Assembly: GCA_032207245.1 (NCBI GenBank)
Contig: CM063502.1
Location: forward strand, 42,205,662-42,269,661
Reading direction: 5' to 3'
From: Pardosa pseudoannulata
Taxonomy: Eukaryota > Arthropoda > Arachnida > Araneae > Lycosidae
Length of the DNA: 64,000 bases
Below, one piece after another: positions 36,988-50,622 of the stretch (its first letter is position 1; each line of letters opens with the position of its first letter). Position numbers and translations under genes: made by a program. The notes under the pieces are model-generated. The model did not search any database and was not told the DNA's origin. It saw only the letters and a program-made list of their open reading frames with translations.

Positions 36988-39900
36988 TTGTTAAATTCGA
37001 CTCATATTACATAATAAGGTATTGAATCAATGCTCGTTCTCGATACGCATTCCATTAGCTCTTTACTTAATCAATAAAAATGTTATATTAGAAATTCATA
37101 ATTCTTTTATATTTTAATTAGCAGGCCATGTAGCTGAGTGCATGACAAATATTCTAATGTGATCACAGTATTGAGAATAAAATTCAAATTTCAAAGACAG
37201 TTTTAACTCACTCTGCTAATCAATACCAATCCAGCTGACAAAGCTAAAAGCTTTAATTTTTAGCTTAGTGGAAGTAGCTTAAATACGTTTTCAAAATATG
37301 CTATATACTCTTAAATTGGATTATTTTCATCTGAAAGTGGTTTGTTTTCAATGCCCCGAAAACTTATAGATTTCCTAGAAATATATAAAGGATTTCATCT
37401 AGATTTATGATTTTGAAACAGCTTTCTGATTTTCCCTGTTATTCTTAAAGTCATTCAATACATTTCACCTTCGCTTTTAAAATCTTTTGAATACTTTCAT
37501 TCTATAATTTAAAGATAATATAAATGTTGTAAGAGGAATCTAGAGATTTCAAACCACTCTTCCTATTTTAAATTCAAATAATTGCAGACTAATAATAAAT
37601 CAATTAATGAAATGTATCTCTAATATATTTCAAATGAGAGTTTATTTCTTTAGAATCAAACATAATTAAAATCTTTAAAAAATTAGTAGTCTTTCTGTTA
37701 CCACTATTACTAATATCTTCAGAAAAAACTTAATGTAGTATTTTAATTATCCATGTAGGTAAGATACTCAACACCCATTCAATAAAAGAAATTTCCTGAA
37801 GCTGTTCTTCAGAAGCAATAAGAATTTTGAAATTATTTATGACAAATTTTTTTTGTAATAAATCCCGTTTGCCAATTATAACTTCCAAGGAAAATATCGA
37901 AGTTTTTCCATGAAACAAATTAGTCTGTAGAGAAATTAAAAGGTTATTTAAACAGAGAAAAATTGTAGAATATAAATGAAAGAAGTTGTAGACAGTTTCA
38001 AAACTTTCAGTAGTTGTAGATTCAGTGAATAAGATAATCGTATATAAAAAATTAAATAATATTGAATCACCCAGTCAAAAATTGAAAATCATAATGTAAA
38101 CTTTTGCTCTTGAAGGACAATATGCATTAAAGCCATTAAATTCTGAAAATGATCTTTTTAAATTCAGGATTAGAGAGGTGAATCAAATCATCTGTACAGT
38201 TTAAAAATATTCAAAATTTTTATAACTTTTAAACCATTCACAGGATTTCAATAACTTATAATTATATACGTATATTAACTTAAAACTAGAAAGACTGATA
38301 GGGTAATTTTGATAGCAGAATAATTCAGTCAAGTTTCATTTCACCCTTGTTTATTCTTCTATTTCTATTTACTCACTGACTTCTCGTATTTATAAAGAGT
38401 ATGTAGCTAAAATATGCTTATTTTGACTCTTTATCATCAAAATTATAACTGTTTCCAGAAAGACTGACTGCGTTCAATTTGACAATTGACCAAATACCTT
38501 GTCTTAGATTCTGTTTTGTTTAGTTTTGCGTATAATATTTAATAGGGCTTGATGGTAAGGAGTACATGCAAGAATAAGTGGGCTTGGAATACCTATTTCC
38601 ATGGAGTTAAATCTATGAATAGTTTAATGTTTGATACAAAAAGATGGAAAAGATGGACCTTTGAACAAAACCTACTGGCAACGTGCCAATTATTTTTGTT
38701 TCTGAAATATATTTCTGATAAAGGTATATATTTTGTTTTTTATATTGTTTACCTGTTATAGGAATATATTTTCGCTTGTAGTGTGGCGAAGAACTTTTGA
38801 TATACCCTCTCGGATAAAAACATTCTACATGTACTACAGAACTTTTCAGTTATATTCGTTTACAGACAATAACTGGAACAAGATTTTTATTTTAATAATA
38901 TATAATTAGCATTTAACAAAAACTGGATACATTAAGAAACTACTGATAAAAATCCCGCTTTCTGATTACATTTTAAATTTAACTGAATAGATTCATAAAG
39001 GCTACATTACCTCCTAAAAATGTCCTCCATATAATTTTCCCCACATACATATCTCTTCTTCACTGGTGCCTAAAATTGAAGCAATAACGATATTTATGGC
39101 AATGTTTAAGTAATGTTAACAAAATGTTGGTAAACGGTGTATAAAAGTGTAATACGGGTATAATAGAAAAAATCAGTGTAAATGGAAAATATTATTCACC
39201 GTTAAAATGCTAAGAAACTGTTTAAAAAAACAATGAAGATGAATAGTTTACACTTTACAGAAATTAAAATAAAACAATTTGACAGTTTTATATGGTGTCA
39301 TATTATCTGGCAGCCATAAATGCAGTACAATGGTGCCCCATATTTGCTATGAGATTGGAGACGAGTTGACAAGTTGACAAATTCGAAGCGTTATAACGGG
39401 AGACCATTTTATGCTCATTTTAATGTACGTAGATGTTATGCACATATTACAATCAACTTTAATGTTTTTGCATATATACAATGTTTAACCTTCAAATGAT
39501 AATTCTTCACTAGTAATGTTTAATAATTTGACCAATATTTCTTTGCGTAATAATTCATTGCAATAATTCTTTGCGTCTTTACGAATTATGCTTCCATTTT
39601 GGACACCAGTATGTTAACACTAAATCAATCAGTGCTGATATAACTAATTGTCTTTAACGATATAGATTTAAATTTATGCAATTCAAAAGAAAATTTTGTA
39701 CGCTGAGTTACTTTGTACTTGTTTTGTACTTATCGTATTTTATAAATAATATCTTATGTAATGGACATTTTAATGCACCGCAAAAGAGAAAAAGGTATCC
39801 ATATTGAATTGGATGTAATCCATAGGCAGAAAGAGAAGACTATATTTGGAAATAAGAATATCAGTTTATTTTAGCATCTTCAAGGGCGAAAACATGTGCA

Positions 39901-40677
39901 TGTCATTTTAAAGGGATGTGGGGCAGCCAGTAAGTGTGTTATAAGTTAGTCCTGTAATGGCGCGGGAGAAGCTAAACTAAGTTATACAAGGATTACTAAG
40001 CAAGCAGGAATTAATTTTGGTACATGAGAAGTCGCAAATTTTCCAGAAAGAGACGGGGAAACTAAAGAGTTTCCCCCAAAGATTGTAATTTAAAGATATA
40101 AACGCCAGAAATTTATTTTAAAATTAAATTATAATTTAGTTGATTTGTTTTAGGTTTAGATATCAGTATCTACACACGCATACATATGTAAAATTTTTAT
40201 GAACATAAAAATATTGTAAATTAATCATGTTAGATATAACCGAGTAGGAAGTTAATGTAATGTAAATGTTAGATATTACAATTAAATGTATTTGAAAACT
40301 TCTTTGAGAAAACAAATCGTATAAATGTGGGATTTTCAGATTTATAAAAATGGTGGTAAGAATCAACGCTGCCCCTCTTTCTAGGTATAAGAACAATGCA
40401 GTCTTTTTAAGGTTAATGGTTATTATGAGAACTTTAATTGGGCACGTAATTTTAGCATTTATAATTATATTTAGAGCTGCATTTTAAAGAAAGGATTACT
40501 ACTATCTGTCTGAGATAAAAATATTTTAATTGTCTTTATATTGAAGTTTTATTTTATATAGATTGAGGGAAATGTTTTAATATTGAAAGTTTGGTTGTAT
40601 TAAAAAATGTTTGTCTAAATCTGCGGACTCCACGTAAATCCCTGTAGATTTGTATAAAAACAAATATACGTAAAGAA

Positions 40678-40914
40678 TATATATATATATATTTACATAT
40701 ATACAAGTGCGTACCCAGGGGGAGAGCATAAGGGTAATGTCCGATTCAACGTTATGAAAGTTGGAAACTTATTTGAGAAATTCAACAGAGGAAGAACATC
40801 TTTTTAGCTTTGTTAAATATATTTTCAAGTTTGCAGAAATGGTGTACCAATGAATTGAAAAACAAAAAAAGTTTGAATTTTAATGTGTAATTTCATTAAT
40901 TATATATATGTATG

Positions 40915-40953
<39 letters not shown>
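40678..40953. repeat. Two short (TA)n tracts
   Basis: TA runs lie at about 40678-40705 and 40902-40953. The second is preceded by TATG repeats (GTATGTATGTA). Confidence 0.9.
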
Positions 40954-40958
<5 letters not shown>

Positions 40959-41315
40959 TCCCTTATTTACATATTTTAATATTAATTTAATAACTTCTGT
41001 TCATAAATTACGTTATTGGGGTTTCCGCAGTAATTTATATTTTTCCCTCCAGACACGCTATAAACTTAATTCAGCCTCTGTCTGTACTGTAGACCAATAG
41101 TAAACGCGTTCTCTTTAGACATGGCTATTTTTTGCTTAGTGATGCGCTTTAGCAAAAGTGCTTAGTGATTATTCGTAGTCTTTTTACCTGTGAAATCCCT
41201 ACAATAAAGGTCCATGTGCTCGAGGTCCTCAAAGTTCTTGACTGCTGTATTAATTTGATGTATCGTCACCAGAAATAAAATGTATTGTGCTTTCGGATAA
41301 ATTTCGTCAATATTT

Positions 41316-41319
<4 letters not shown>

Positions 41320-41406
<87 letters not shown>
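41320..41406. repeat. (TA)n microsatellite
   Basis: A TA run of about 87 bp with one phase slip near 41380. Confidence 0.95.
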
Positions 41407-43199
41407 AGATTTAAAAAATATTTTTATTAGCTTTTTTGTTTTAGATCTCCTTTATGACTTTCAATTAAATAAAAGCATTGTAAAAATAATAAATAAATAA
41501 AATGGAGTTTCATCTTGAGGTATATTTTCTATCTGTTATAGCTTTGTACGACATATTAAGCTTTGTGACGTAATTACGCTTTAGTCTACTGTGGTCCTTT
41601 TTAAGACGAAAATTATATGCGTCCCTTCATACATATATACATAAACACACTTAGTATTATATAAAAGATATATTTATTACTTCATTCAAAATTTTCCTTT
41701 TAAATGCAAATACGTGTTATTACATGCAGACTACTATTATCATTTCCCCCTATGCATCTACAGACATCACTCTAAATCATCGGAAAAATATATCACATAA
41801 GAATTCAAAATAATAATGCAGCGTGAAATATTCACTTTTCAATTAACTAGTATTGTATTTACGTAATACAAAAAATTTCTTTTAATATTACGAATAGTTT
41901 TTGAGAGCAGACATGCTTAAATTAAATTCATTTTCTGCCGACTTGTTCCTTCATTCTCAGACATAAAAATGTTTATGCTCCGGAATAACTGAAATTTGAA
42001 TTCAAACTTGAAATCGATAGAATTCATTAATTTTTTGTATTTTCTGTGTAACGTAAATCCGGATTTATCCTATGAAATTCAGAACTTTTGGAATTTCATT
42101 ATTTTAAAAAGACTAGCTTTGGAAACTTTCAAATTAAAGTGCAAATTATAATTAAATTATTCATAAGAATTTTTCTTTCCATAAATTAAGATACTGCATT
42201 TAATTTAAATAATCTGGTATCGTTATTGTGTTTAATTCACAAGCTGAATTCTGATACATATGAGATTAAATACTCATGATATTTTGAATTTTTCTATGAA
42301 TATTTTGGTGAATTTTAATTATTAAAATTGATATCGGATGAATTAGATAATCTACACGGCTCAATAGAGTTAATTTAAAATATGGGTATAATATTTCAAT
42401 ATAAAATCATGTTACTATCTTCCAAATGTTTCTATAATGTCTCTCGGTTTCTTATTTTTTTCTATTTCTTGGTTTTTCTTGGGGATGTTTTCTCTCCAAG
42501 TATAATATTTTTTGTCATACGTCTAGGACATTTTAAGTTGCAACAGTTATAAATTTTCGAAATTACATGTGTACATATTAAATACGCCGGTGACTTGTTT
42601 TAAATAGTACAAGGTATCCTACAATTATGTTCTAATCTAAAATGGGGAGGAGGTTCTAATGAACTTGTGTTTATTAGGTTCATATACAGCATAAATTATA
42701 ACAAGCTTAAAAAAATAAGGGATCAATTTTTTAAATTAAATATTGTATCCAAAAATTTGGCTAATTGGGAGTGACATATAAAAACTTAATTCTTATAATG
42801 TAGCTTATAATATTAAAAAACTATAGCAGTCATATGAAGATAAGCCATAAAAATTAATGATATATTATCTTTTTTTTTAATAATTCTAATATGAATCAGT
42901 AATATATCATTTTATTTGAATCTTTAGAACTACGCATAATACGGTACCAGTACCTCTATTATATTCAATTAAATCTAGTCATATATTTTTAACTTACCAA
43001 CACTGGTCTTTATGTCAGATATTCAAAAACTCTCCTTTGACTCTCCAACCTACAGTATCATTCCATATAAAACTAGATATTTGTTCAATCTAGTATTATA
43101 ATATAAACTTTGCGGAATTTGCGTTTTGGTTGGATAAATCACATTTCCTACTTAAAGTGATTTGTCCAAAAACTTAAAATAAATAGCTTTCTTTGCATT

Positions 43200-43640
43200 C
43201 TGCCCCTGCATGCCCTTTAGTTACACGGAGTGGTGGCTGTTTCACTGACTCTAAGGGCAATCTTAAAGATAACATAACAGATGCTACGATAGGAAGAAAG
43301 TCATTTGAAACCTATTACATTAGCATGTATTGATATATTGATGCAAATTAATAGAATCTGTCCTAAAACGTGAAATTAATATCGTCCCTTTAACACATTT
43401 GTATGCGGGACACGTACTAGTACGTTTTCTGACAATTGATACTTGAGGGGGGGACACGATATTCTTGTCGGAAGCCGAATATTCTTGTCAACTACATAGA
43501 TTCTGGAAAAATTTAGACAAATAAAAATTACATTAGTTGATTTGGAACTACAGAACGGGAAAATTGATTAAAAAAAATCAATTTAGATTTAAAATTAACT
43601 TTTTATTTATTCTTGCAAAAATGATATTATAATATGTGTT

Positions 43641-43671
<31 letters not shown>

Positions 43672-44390
43672 CTATTTATATATTTGTTTATGTATTTCAA
43701 TATAAAATATGAAAAGTTGGTTAAAAAATTAAATAATTTTCAATCTGTTGAGATTTAACTGAATAACTAAATTTATGCTCAAAATACCCGCTCCGGGTAC
43801 AATTCCGCTGCGAAATGTACCCGCACACCGTGTGTTAATGCTGTACTTCGTTATCTTTAATCATGTAGAGTGATGGAAGTTTCATTCACTATAAATACAA
43901 TCTTCTACATCCCATGCAACAGTTACTTCTACAGGACAAATGTTATATGAAGCTAATTAAACTAGCTGGTACTAATAATCGAATTAATGTTATTACAATA
44001 AAGCCTAATACATTAAATAACTCCTCTTGTATTCTGCGTCTGTATGTCTTAAAGTCATGCGGAATGATGATAGTTACATTGCTAAAAGAACAATAATGTT
44101 AACCCGAAGTAGCAGTTGCTTCTACTCAAAAGGTAATGTCATTTGAAACCTATTAAACAAACTCATCTTGACAAATTCATGTAAATTAATGTGATTAATC
44201 CTAATACAGGAAATTAATATCTCTCCTTCACACCTCCTTGTCCTTTAGTCAGGTAGAGTGATGGCAGTTTCATACACTACAAGGTCAATATTGTGCATCA
44301 CATGCAGAACTTGCTTCTAGAGTAAAGATAATGCTATTTGGAACCTATTAAACTAGATAGATACGATAAATCAGTGTAGTAATACTAGGG
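43200..44390. repeat. Degenerate 194-bp tandem array, interrupted by a transposon
   Basis: A motif close to GTAGAGTGATGG-AGTTTCA recurs at about 43227, 43867, 44060 and 44253. After subtracting the 445-bp insertion between the first two, the spacing is about 194 bp throughout. A second marker, GTCATTTGAAACCTATTA, recurs at about 43299, 44137 and 44331. Copies are diverged and have small indels. No coding potential is conserved. Confidence 0.82.
43394..43834. mobile_element. piggyBac-type MITE (441 bp) inserted in the 194-bp array
   Basis: TTAA flanks both ends (43390-43393 and 43835-43838). The ends read inward as CACATTTGTATGCGGGACA and CACACGGTGTGCGGGTACA, an inverted repeat with one indel. 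The interior is AT-rich, non-coding and holds a short TA tract (43641-43668). Neighbouring copies of the host array lack this block and read straight through the insertion point (GAAATTAATATC...TAGAGTGATGG at 44210-44265), which supports the assigned borders. Confidence 0.8.
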
Positions 44391-44959
44391 ACTTGATTAC
44401 TCTCTCAGACAGAACAAATTAACAAAATAACCAAATAATAATTTTACTTTCCAAAAGTAAGGGTTTGCAACCTAAAAGACTGCTATATTACAGTCATTTA
44501 AATTCACTTCATTTCGCATAGATGTGGTTTGAACAAAAAGTTCGAATGTTCAGAAAATTTCACTTTTAGCTTTTTATCATTCAAGAAGAAAGCAAATATA
44601 AAAAAAAACTTTAAGAAGCAGAAAATATGCTGATACACTTAATGTACAGTAATTTATTCAACTTCATTTCCCGTATTTTTATTTAAAGTATAAAATATCT
44701 GGCAAGTATCCATTCAAACTCTTTTCTCGTAAGAGGTCACATTAGATGCTTTCACTTTCCCCAAAGTCCCCTTTTAGACATTATATTCAGTCTTGCAAAC
44801 ATATTTTTTCATACACCACTATACATAAATTAATGTAAAGAATTATTTTATAAATAAAAAATTAACTGTGAATAAATCTTAATAATAGAACTTATATAAA
44901 TAGAAAAAAACAAATTCCTTTTTTCAGTAAAATTGTTCTATAATGCACTTTTTTATTTG

Positions 44960-44967
44960 AATATATA

Positions 44968-45024
<57 letters not shown>
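44960..45024. repeat. (TA)n microsatellite
   Basis: A TA run of about 65 bp with one phase slip. Confidence 0.95.
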
Positions 45025-45025
<1 letters not shown>

Positions 45026-45462
45026 TATGTTAAAAAATGTTAGCACTGTACTTATAGTAAACATAAATATTTTCATACCAATTTAGTAATTTACTAAAAT
45101 AAATCTGATTCAAAAATCTTCGTCTATTAATACTTCATATTAAAATCATTCGTATTTCTTTTGTAAATAAATTTTTAATTTTTCTAAGATTTTTATTCGC
45201 TGAAAATCCTAAATATCATAATATAATTTTAGTTATAAATAATTAATTTAAAACGTTATTTTTCAATTTATCTTTTAAAAACTTTTTACTAAAGTTTAAA
45301 TAATGGTCTCATTATCAGATATCAATAATGCTGCTCTCCGTCAAGTAGTAGTTACTAAGAAATGCATTTTTTCTGTGTCTACGAGAATGAATCTTTATTG
45401 AATTTTCTTTATTTGGAATTGATACTTTCGTCAAGCCATAATTATTCTAATTTTTAAATGTA

Positions 45463-46544
<1,082 letters not shown>

Positions 46545-48484
46545 TATCGGGAAATTTGTACATAAATACTTAAGTACTTAACTGTATTTTATTTTCTAAA
46601 GGGAGATAATATTTTATTTTCACTTTTTCTTTGGTTCTTCCAACATTTTTCTACCTCTAAGGCTGTGACATTGGCAAATTAGCATAAAATTGCAGGAATG
46701 AGAAAAGTTTTTGAATAATTGCTTGATATAAAAATTCAGTGAGTAATAAAGAAAGAATTTGCTATAACACCTACCCATATGATCTTCGCATCTCAAAGAG
46801 CGATAAGAATCAACATGCATTTGACACAGAAATGTTTGGCGTGATGCCAAATTTGTCCCAGACTTTCTGTCCTTAAAGCCACATTCTTCGAATATTCTAC
46901 GCATAAGAACTCTTTCTCTTGTCAAACCTTTTTTAATCGCTTCTACTTTTACTTTAACAACACAAAAAAAATCTATTTTCTTTCCCTCTTTTCCATAAAT
47001 CTCTCCCTGTTTCTTAAGAGAAAAACCTCCAATTAAGAGGGATTTTTTGTGTGTTATACATTGGAAATAATTTGATAAACGAGATTGAACATCCTGCTTT
47101 TAATTTTGTTTACTATGTACGTCACAGTTCAATTACACCTTTATCACTCGCATAGTCTTTTCCATTATTCTGTTCACAAATTCGTTATTAAAAATATAAA
47201 ATGTAATTGAGAAAAGACACATACCGATTACGCTTATAATGGATTGATTAGAAATAAAAATTTATAATACAGTGCTATAGTAGCAAGTTAGCATTAGAAA
47301 AAATAATCTCTAATAAAATACAATGTGCTGTAGAAGTAATAATTATCTTCTAATACAAAAGCGTGAATTATAGAAAAATAGCACTGTAAAATAAATTAGG
47401 TTTAGTGTAATAGATATAGATAAATTTGAATTAGGGAGTATTTCTTACGCTTGTTATATGTAGTTGTTCAGTATGTTTCATGCAATTTTAAATTTAAAGA
47501 TTATAGAAATTAGGAAAGAAAACAAAATAGTTAGAGATCTGAAAAAAAAGGAAGTAATATGTTAGATAACATAGCAGCATTAGACGGAATAAAAATTAGC
47601 TTTAAAAATTTATAATTTAAAATGTTTTGATGTCGCTTTGATACAGTCGAGAGATATTTAATTAAAATGAATGTGTCATAACATGTCATTGAGATTATAC
47701 CAATCATATCGTTGGCAAGTTCGAGGAAGGTAGTATGCTTTGTACCACTAAAATCATTCTTTGTTGAGCAGGCCTTAGAACAGCATGATGAATGCTTAAA
47801 AATATAAAAGTTGAACGTCTAAAGAAACATTGTCTAGGGACTTTCAGTATTTTATCCTGCATTTCAAAGGATAGAATACAGACAGCACGAAATATTGCAA
47901 AGAGAATTTAGGTGATTGAAAGGGCATAGTATCCCGATTCATATGCCTTTATAAACATGGAACTGTATCTGGAGGACTTCAATGAGCATTTATCTAGAAA
48001 TTTGGTAACCATTATAAACAAAGTACTATATTTAGATAATAGCTGTTAGTTAACGATCACTTTTAGAGGAAGTAAGGGATATTATGCTGCAGTAGCGAAA
48101 TATCCAACACGCATTGGGGATAAATTTCTAGGAAGTGGAAATATTTCCACTTATAAAGCTGTCTTATTTTTTATTATGTGTTTTAAATCAGAAAACTAAA
48201 AATATTCTATATTGTGGATTTACACTTACTTTTTCTTTTAAACTATAAAAGAGAAATGAACATGTTTGATATTGAGTAGCATACTTAAATGTAAATTCTC
48301 AGATAGTATGCATACTTGCAAGATTGATTTTTTCTGTATAATATCTTGTTGTAATAAATTTGACGAAACAAACTTACAGCTAAACTCCTGCAAGTTAGAA
48401 AGACATAAAGCTACCATTCCTTTGCAACGCTATTTTGCTGCAAAACTGTGGCAACCTTGTCGGGACAACCTTCAACCAAGTGAA

Positions 48485-48665
48485 GCCGAACGCTGGCCGA
48501 TTGGTTAGGGCGTTGATCGTCAGTACCGGAGTTCGTGGGTTCGAATCCCACTATGGCATGGATGTTCGTAGCCGTTCGGAATTGGCTTTAAGCAGTAGGT
48601 CCCGGTCTCATTAGCCTTCGTGTGCAAAACAGTAGACCGTAGCGCTCCAAACCAAACCAAACCAA
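48485..48665 (+). mobile_element. tRNA-derived SINE, copy 3 (best preserved)
   Basis: A 181-bp element with perfect 13-bp target-site duplications, TCAACCAAGTGAA (48472-48484 and 48666-48678). The head is tRNA-like: box A at about 48494-48510 (TGGCCGATTGGTTAGGG) and a consensus box B at 48538-48548 (GGTTCGAATCC), the internal promoter of RNA polymerase III. The body (ATGGATGTTCGTAGCCGTTC, then TAGGTCCCGGTCTCATTAGC and AGACCGTAGCGCTCC) is shared with the copies near 9.3 and 12.2 kb. The tail is CCAAACCAAACCAAACCAA instead of a plain poly-A. Both the intact duplication and the intact promoter boxes point to a fairly recent insertion. Confidence 0.95.
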
Positions 48666-50068
48666 TCAACCAAGTGAAAATTATTAGACTTGCTGTTGTC
48701 TTGTTTCAAACTTCCAAACTTCTCATGCTGAACTTGCTGCATGTTTGCAGCCTTGCAAAGCAAGACTGCTACAAGTTTGCTACAAACTAAATTTGCTAAA
48801 ATGTTGAAAAAACTATTATTTTAGACAAAAAAAAAATTCTCTGCCTCTTTTGATCACGATTTTGTTCCTTCTCAATGTATTTCCAATAGATAAGTTGTAA
48901 TGTGAGAATAAAATATACTTTACTTTTACGTGTTGTGACTAAATTAGTGAAAATTTTATATCAATAAACCAATTAATAGGGAAAGGGGCACATTTTCTAC
49001 GTTATTTATATTTTTGGGAATTTTCAGACCTCAACTACTATTTTTTGAGACTGAAAGGTATTTGCCTTTGTCATTCTTCAATATATTTCCAAAGTAGATC
49101 TTTTATATAGAAAGAAAATCGTTTACCTTTCAATAAAAAATTTAGTGTATCCGATATTTTGCACCCTACTGGGATTCTGAATCTAATTCAAGAATATACT
49201 AAAAATATTGTGATCTTAACTTAGTTATTTAAATCCTGCATTTAACCTAACTTAATATTCTCTTTAACAGTTTACATTATCTGATACTTTCCTTAAAGAA
49301 TTACTTACATGATTTTAATAAATACTTTTTTTGATTAAATTCCATTGAAAATAAATTTCAAGCTATCTTGATGAAAGGAAGTAGATAACACATCTTCTCG
49401 TGCTTTTTTATGCCACCAATTTGTCTTTACTTCAAAACTTTGAATACGTGTTCCTCCTGATAAGGAGATTTGAAAAAGATTTTTGAATATCTAAGATTGA
49501 AAATCGTTAGAAATCCCCTTAGAGACTGTTTTGAAATTCAAACGGTGTCATTTGAAATATTTTGATTTGTTTTTCAGTAGAAAGCGCTATATCTTCTTGG
49601 GACAACTCTGATGCTTCTTATTTGCATATTAAAATACTAAAGCTTTTTGTGTGGGATAGTTTAAGAAATCTTCGCAATAAACTTCCCTTATGTTTATTGT
49701 TGCAAAGAAATATTTTTTACTGGAGAACGGTCGTATAAAACTTGCATGTTTTATATGATACGTGATCCTTAAAACGAGAGACATTTCGTTTTATATGCGG
49801 GATCCAGTCAAATACAAAAGCAAATAAATTGTTCTAGACGATGAAAAACACTAGATCAATGTAAATAAATCAGTTTACTCAATTCAATCATTGTTTTAAA
49901 GAATAGAATTTCTAAAGATATTGTTTTTGAATTTCGCTGAAAGGCCGTCATAAGATACCTTAATACCTTAAAGTTGACACACGAAAATGCTGAAACAAGA
50001 TTTTTAATATACTATCTGCAGTGTAAATTTCAAATTTTATGATACTTACATTTTATTCTCTTTTACAG

Positions 50069-50156
50069 GACAAAGATATAAAAACATTTGTCTGCTTAAC
50101 ACATGGCGTTCCACGGCATGAGAAAGTCTTCCACAGTTTTAACATTTCTATATTAT
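50069..50156 (+). CDS. Exon D: C-terminal part of the split Ig domain, nephrin-like
   Basis: Internal exon of 88 bp. The acceptor is TTCTCTTTTACAG and the donor is GTAAGT at 50157. It is entered in phase 0, matching exon C, and left in phase 1, matching the other domain borders. It encodes DKDIKTFVCLTHGVPRHEK followed by a G strand ending NISILY. The second disulfide Cys (50093-50095) completes the Ig domain begun in exon C, and NIS is a possible N-glycosylation sequon. The closing ISILY is the same kind of ending as exon A, where the next exon supplies PP. There is little independent coding signal in so short an exon. Phase agreement, the completed Ig fold and good splice sites together make it convincing. 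The next exon is not within the window. Confidence 0.9.
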
Positions 50157-50622
50157 GTAAGTAATTTTGCTATTTTAAGTTTCTCGTTTTATTTCTACTA
50201 AAATAATTTTAAAATGCGGTATATCTATGACTTTTATCTGCTTTCTATATTTGCACTTCATTTTATTCTTGAACAAAAATAATTCTTTTTACCTGAGTGA
50301 CTGAAAAGAATTTTGTTATTTTAGTAGAAACTGTTCTAGTTCATATATATTTAGACTCATGCAAAAATTTACTTGCTGCAGTGAAACATGCATAGTAAAC
50401 AGTTTTTCTAGTTGAACTATTTGTAGACTATGCTAAAGAGATTACAAGCTGTCTAAAAGATTGAACTGCTTTTGCAGCTAGGTCCCTACTCTCCTTAGTC
50501 TGTCTCTTACAATAGTTTTTACCAGTAGTATGTGCAGTAAGAACTTTTAAAAGTTTAAAAACATTATTTAATTCATATTAAATATATTTTAGATGGTATA
50601 ATATATCACAGGCATGTTATCT

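Noticed and set aside
37117..37200. tRNA-like GTAGCTGAGTGCATGACA with a weak ATTCAAATTT box B
   Set aside because: Box B is poor, spacing is about 40 bases, and no repeated copy was seen in the window. Possible SINE fossil but not supportable.
39603..39625. TTAACACTAAATC, resembling one end of the 80-bp TTAA element
   Set aside because: No matching inverted end followed by TTAA was found nearby, so it is likely chance.
40055..40076. GGGGAAAC/GTTTCCCC hairpin resembling a terminator
   Set aside because: Bacterial-type terminators are not relevant in this intronic eukaryotic context; probably part of an old repeat.
41030..41300. Possible LTR (less AT-rich, contains CTACAATAAAGG polyadenylation-like word)
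   Set aside because: No TG...CA ends, target duplication or second copy could be found in the window.
46620..46925. Minus-strand frame of 101 codons (RERVLMRRIFEECGFKDRK...)
   Set aside because: The first half looks somewhat protein-like and is followed by a donor-like GGTAGGT, but I recognise no domain and see no partner exon. Not enough to call a gene.
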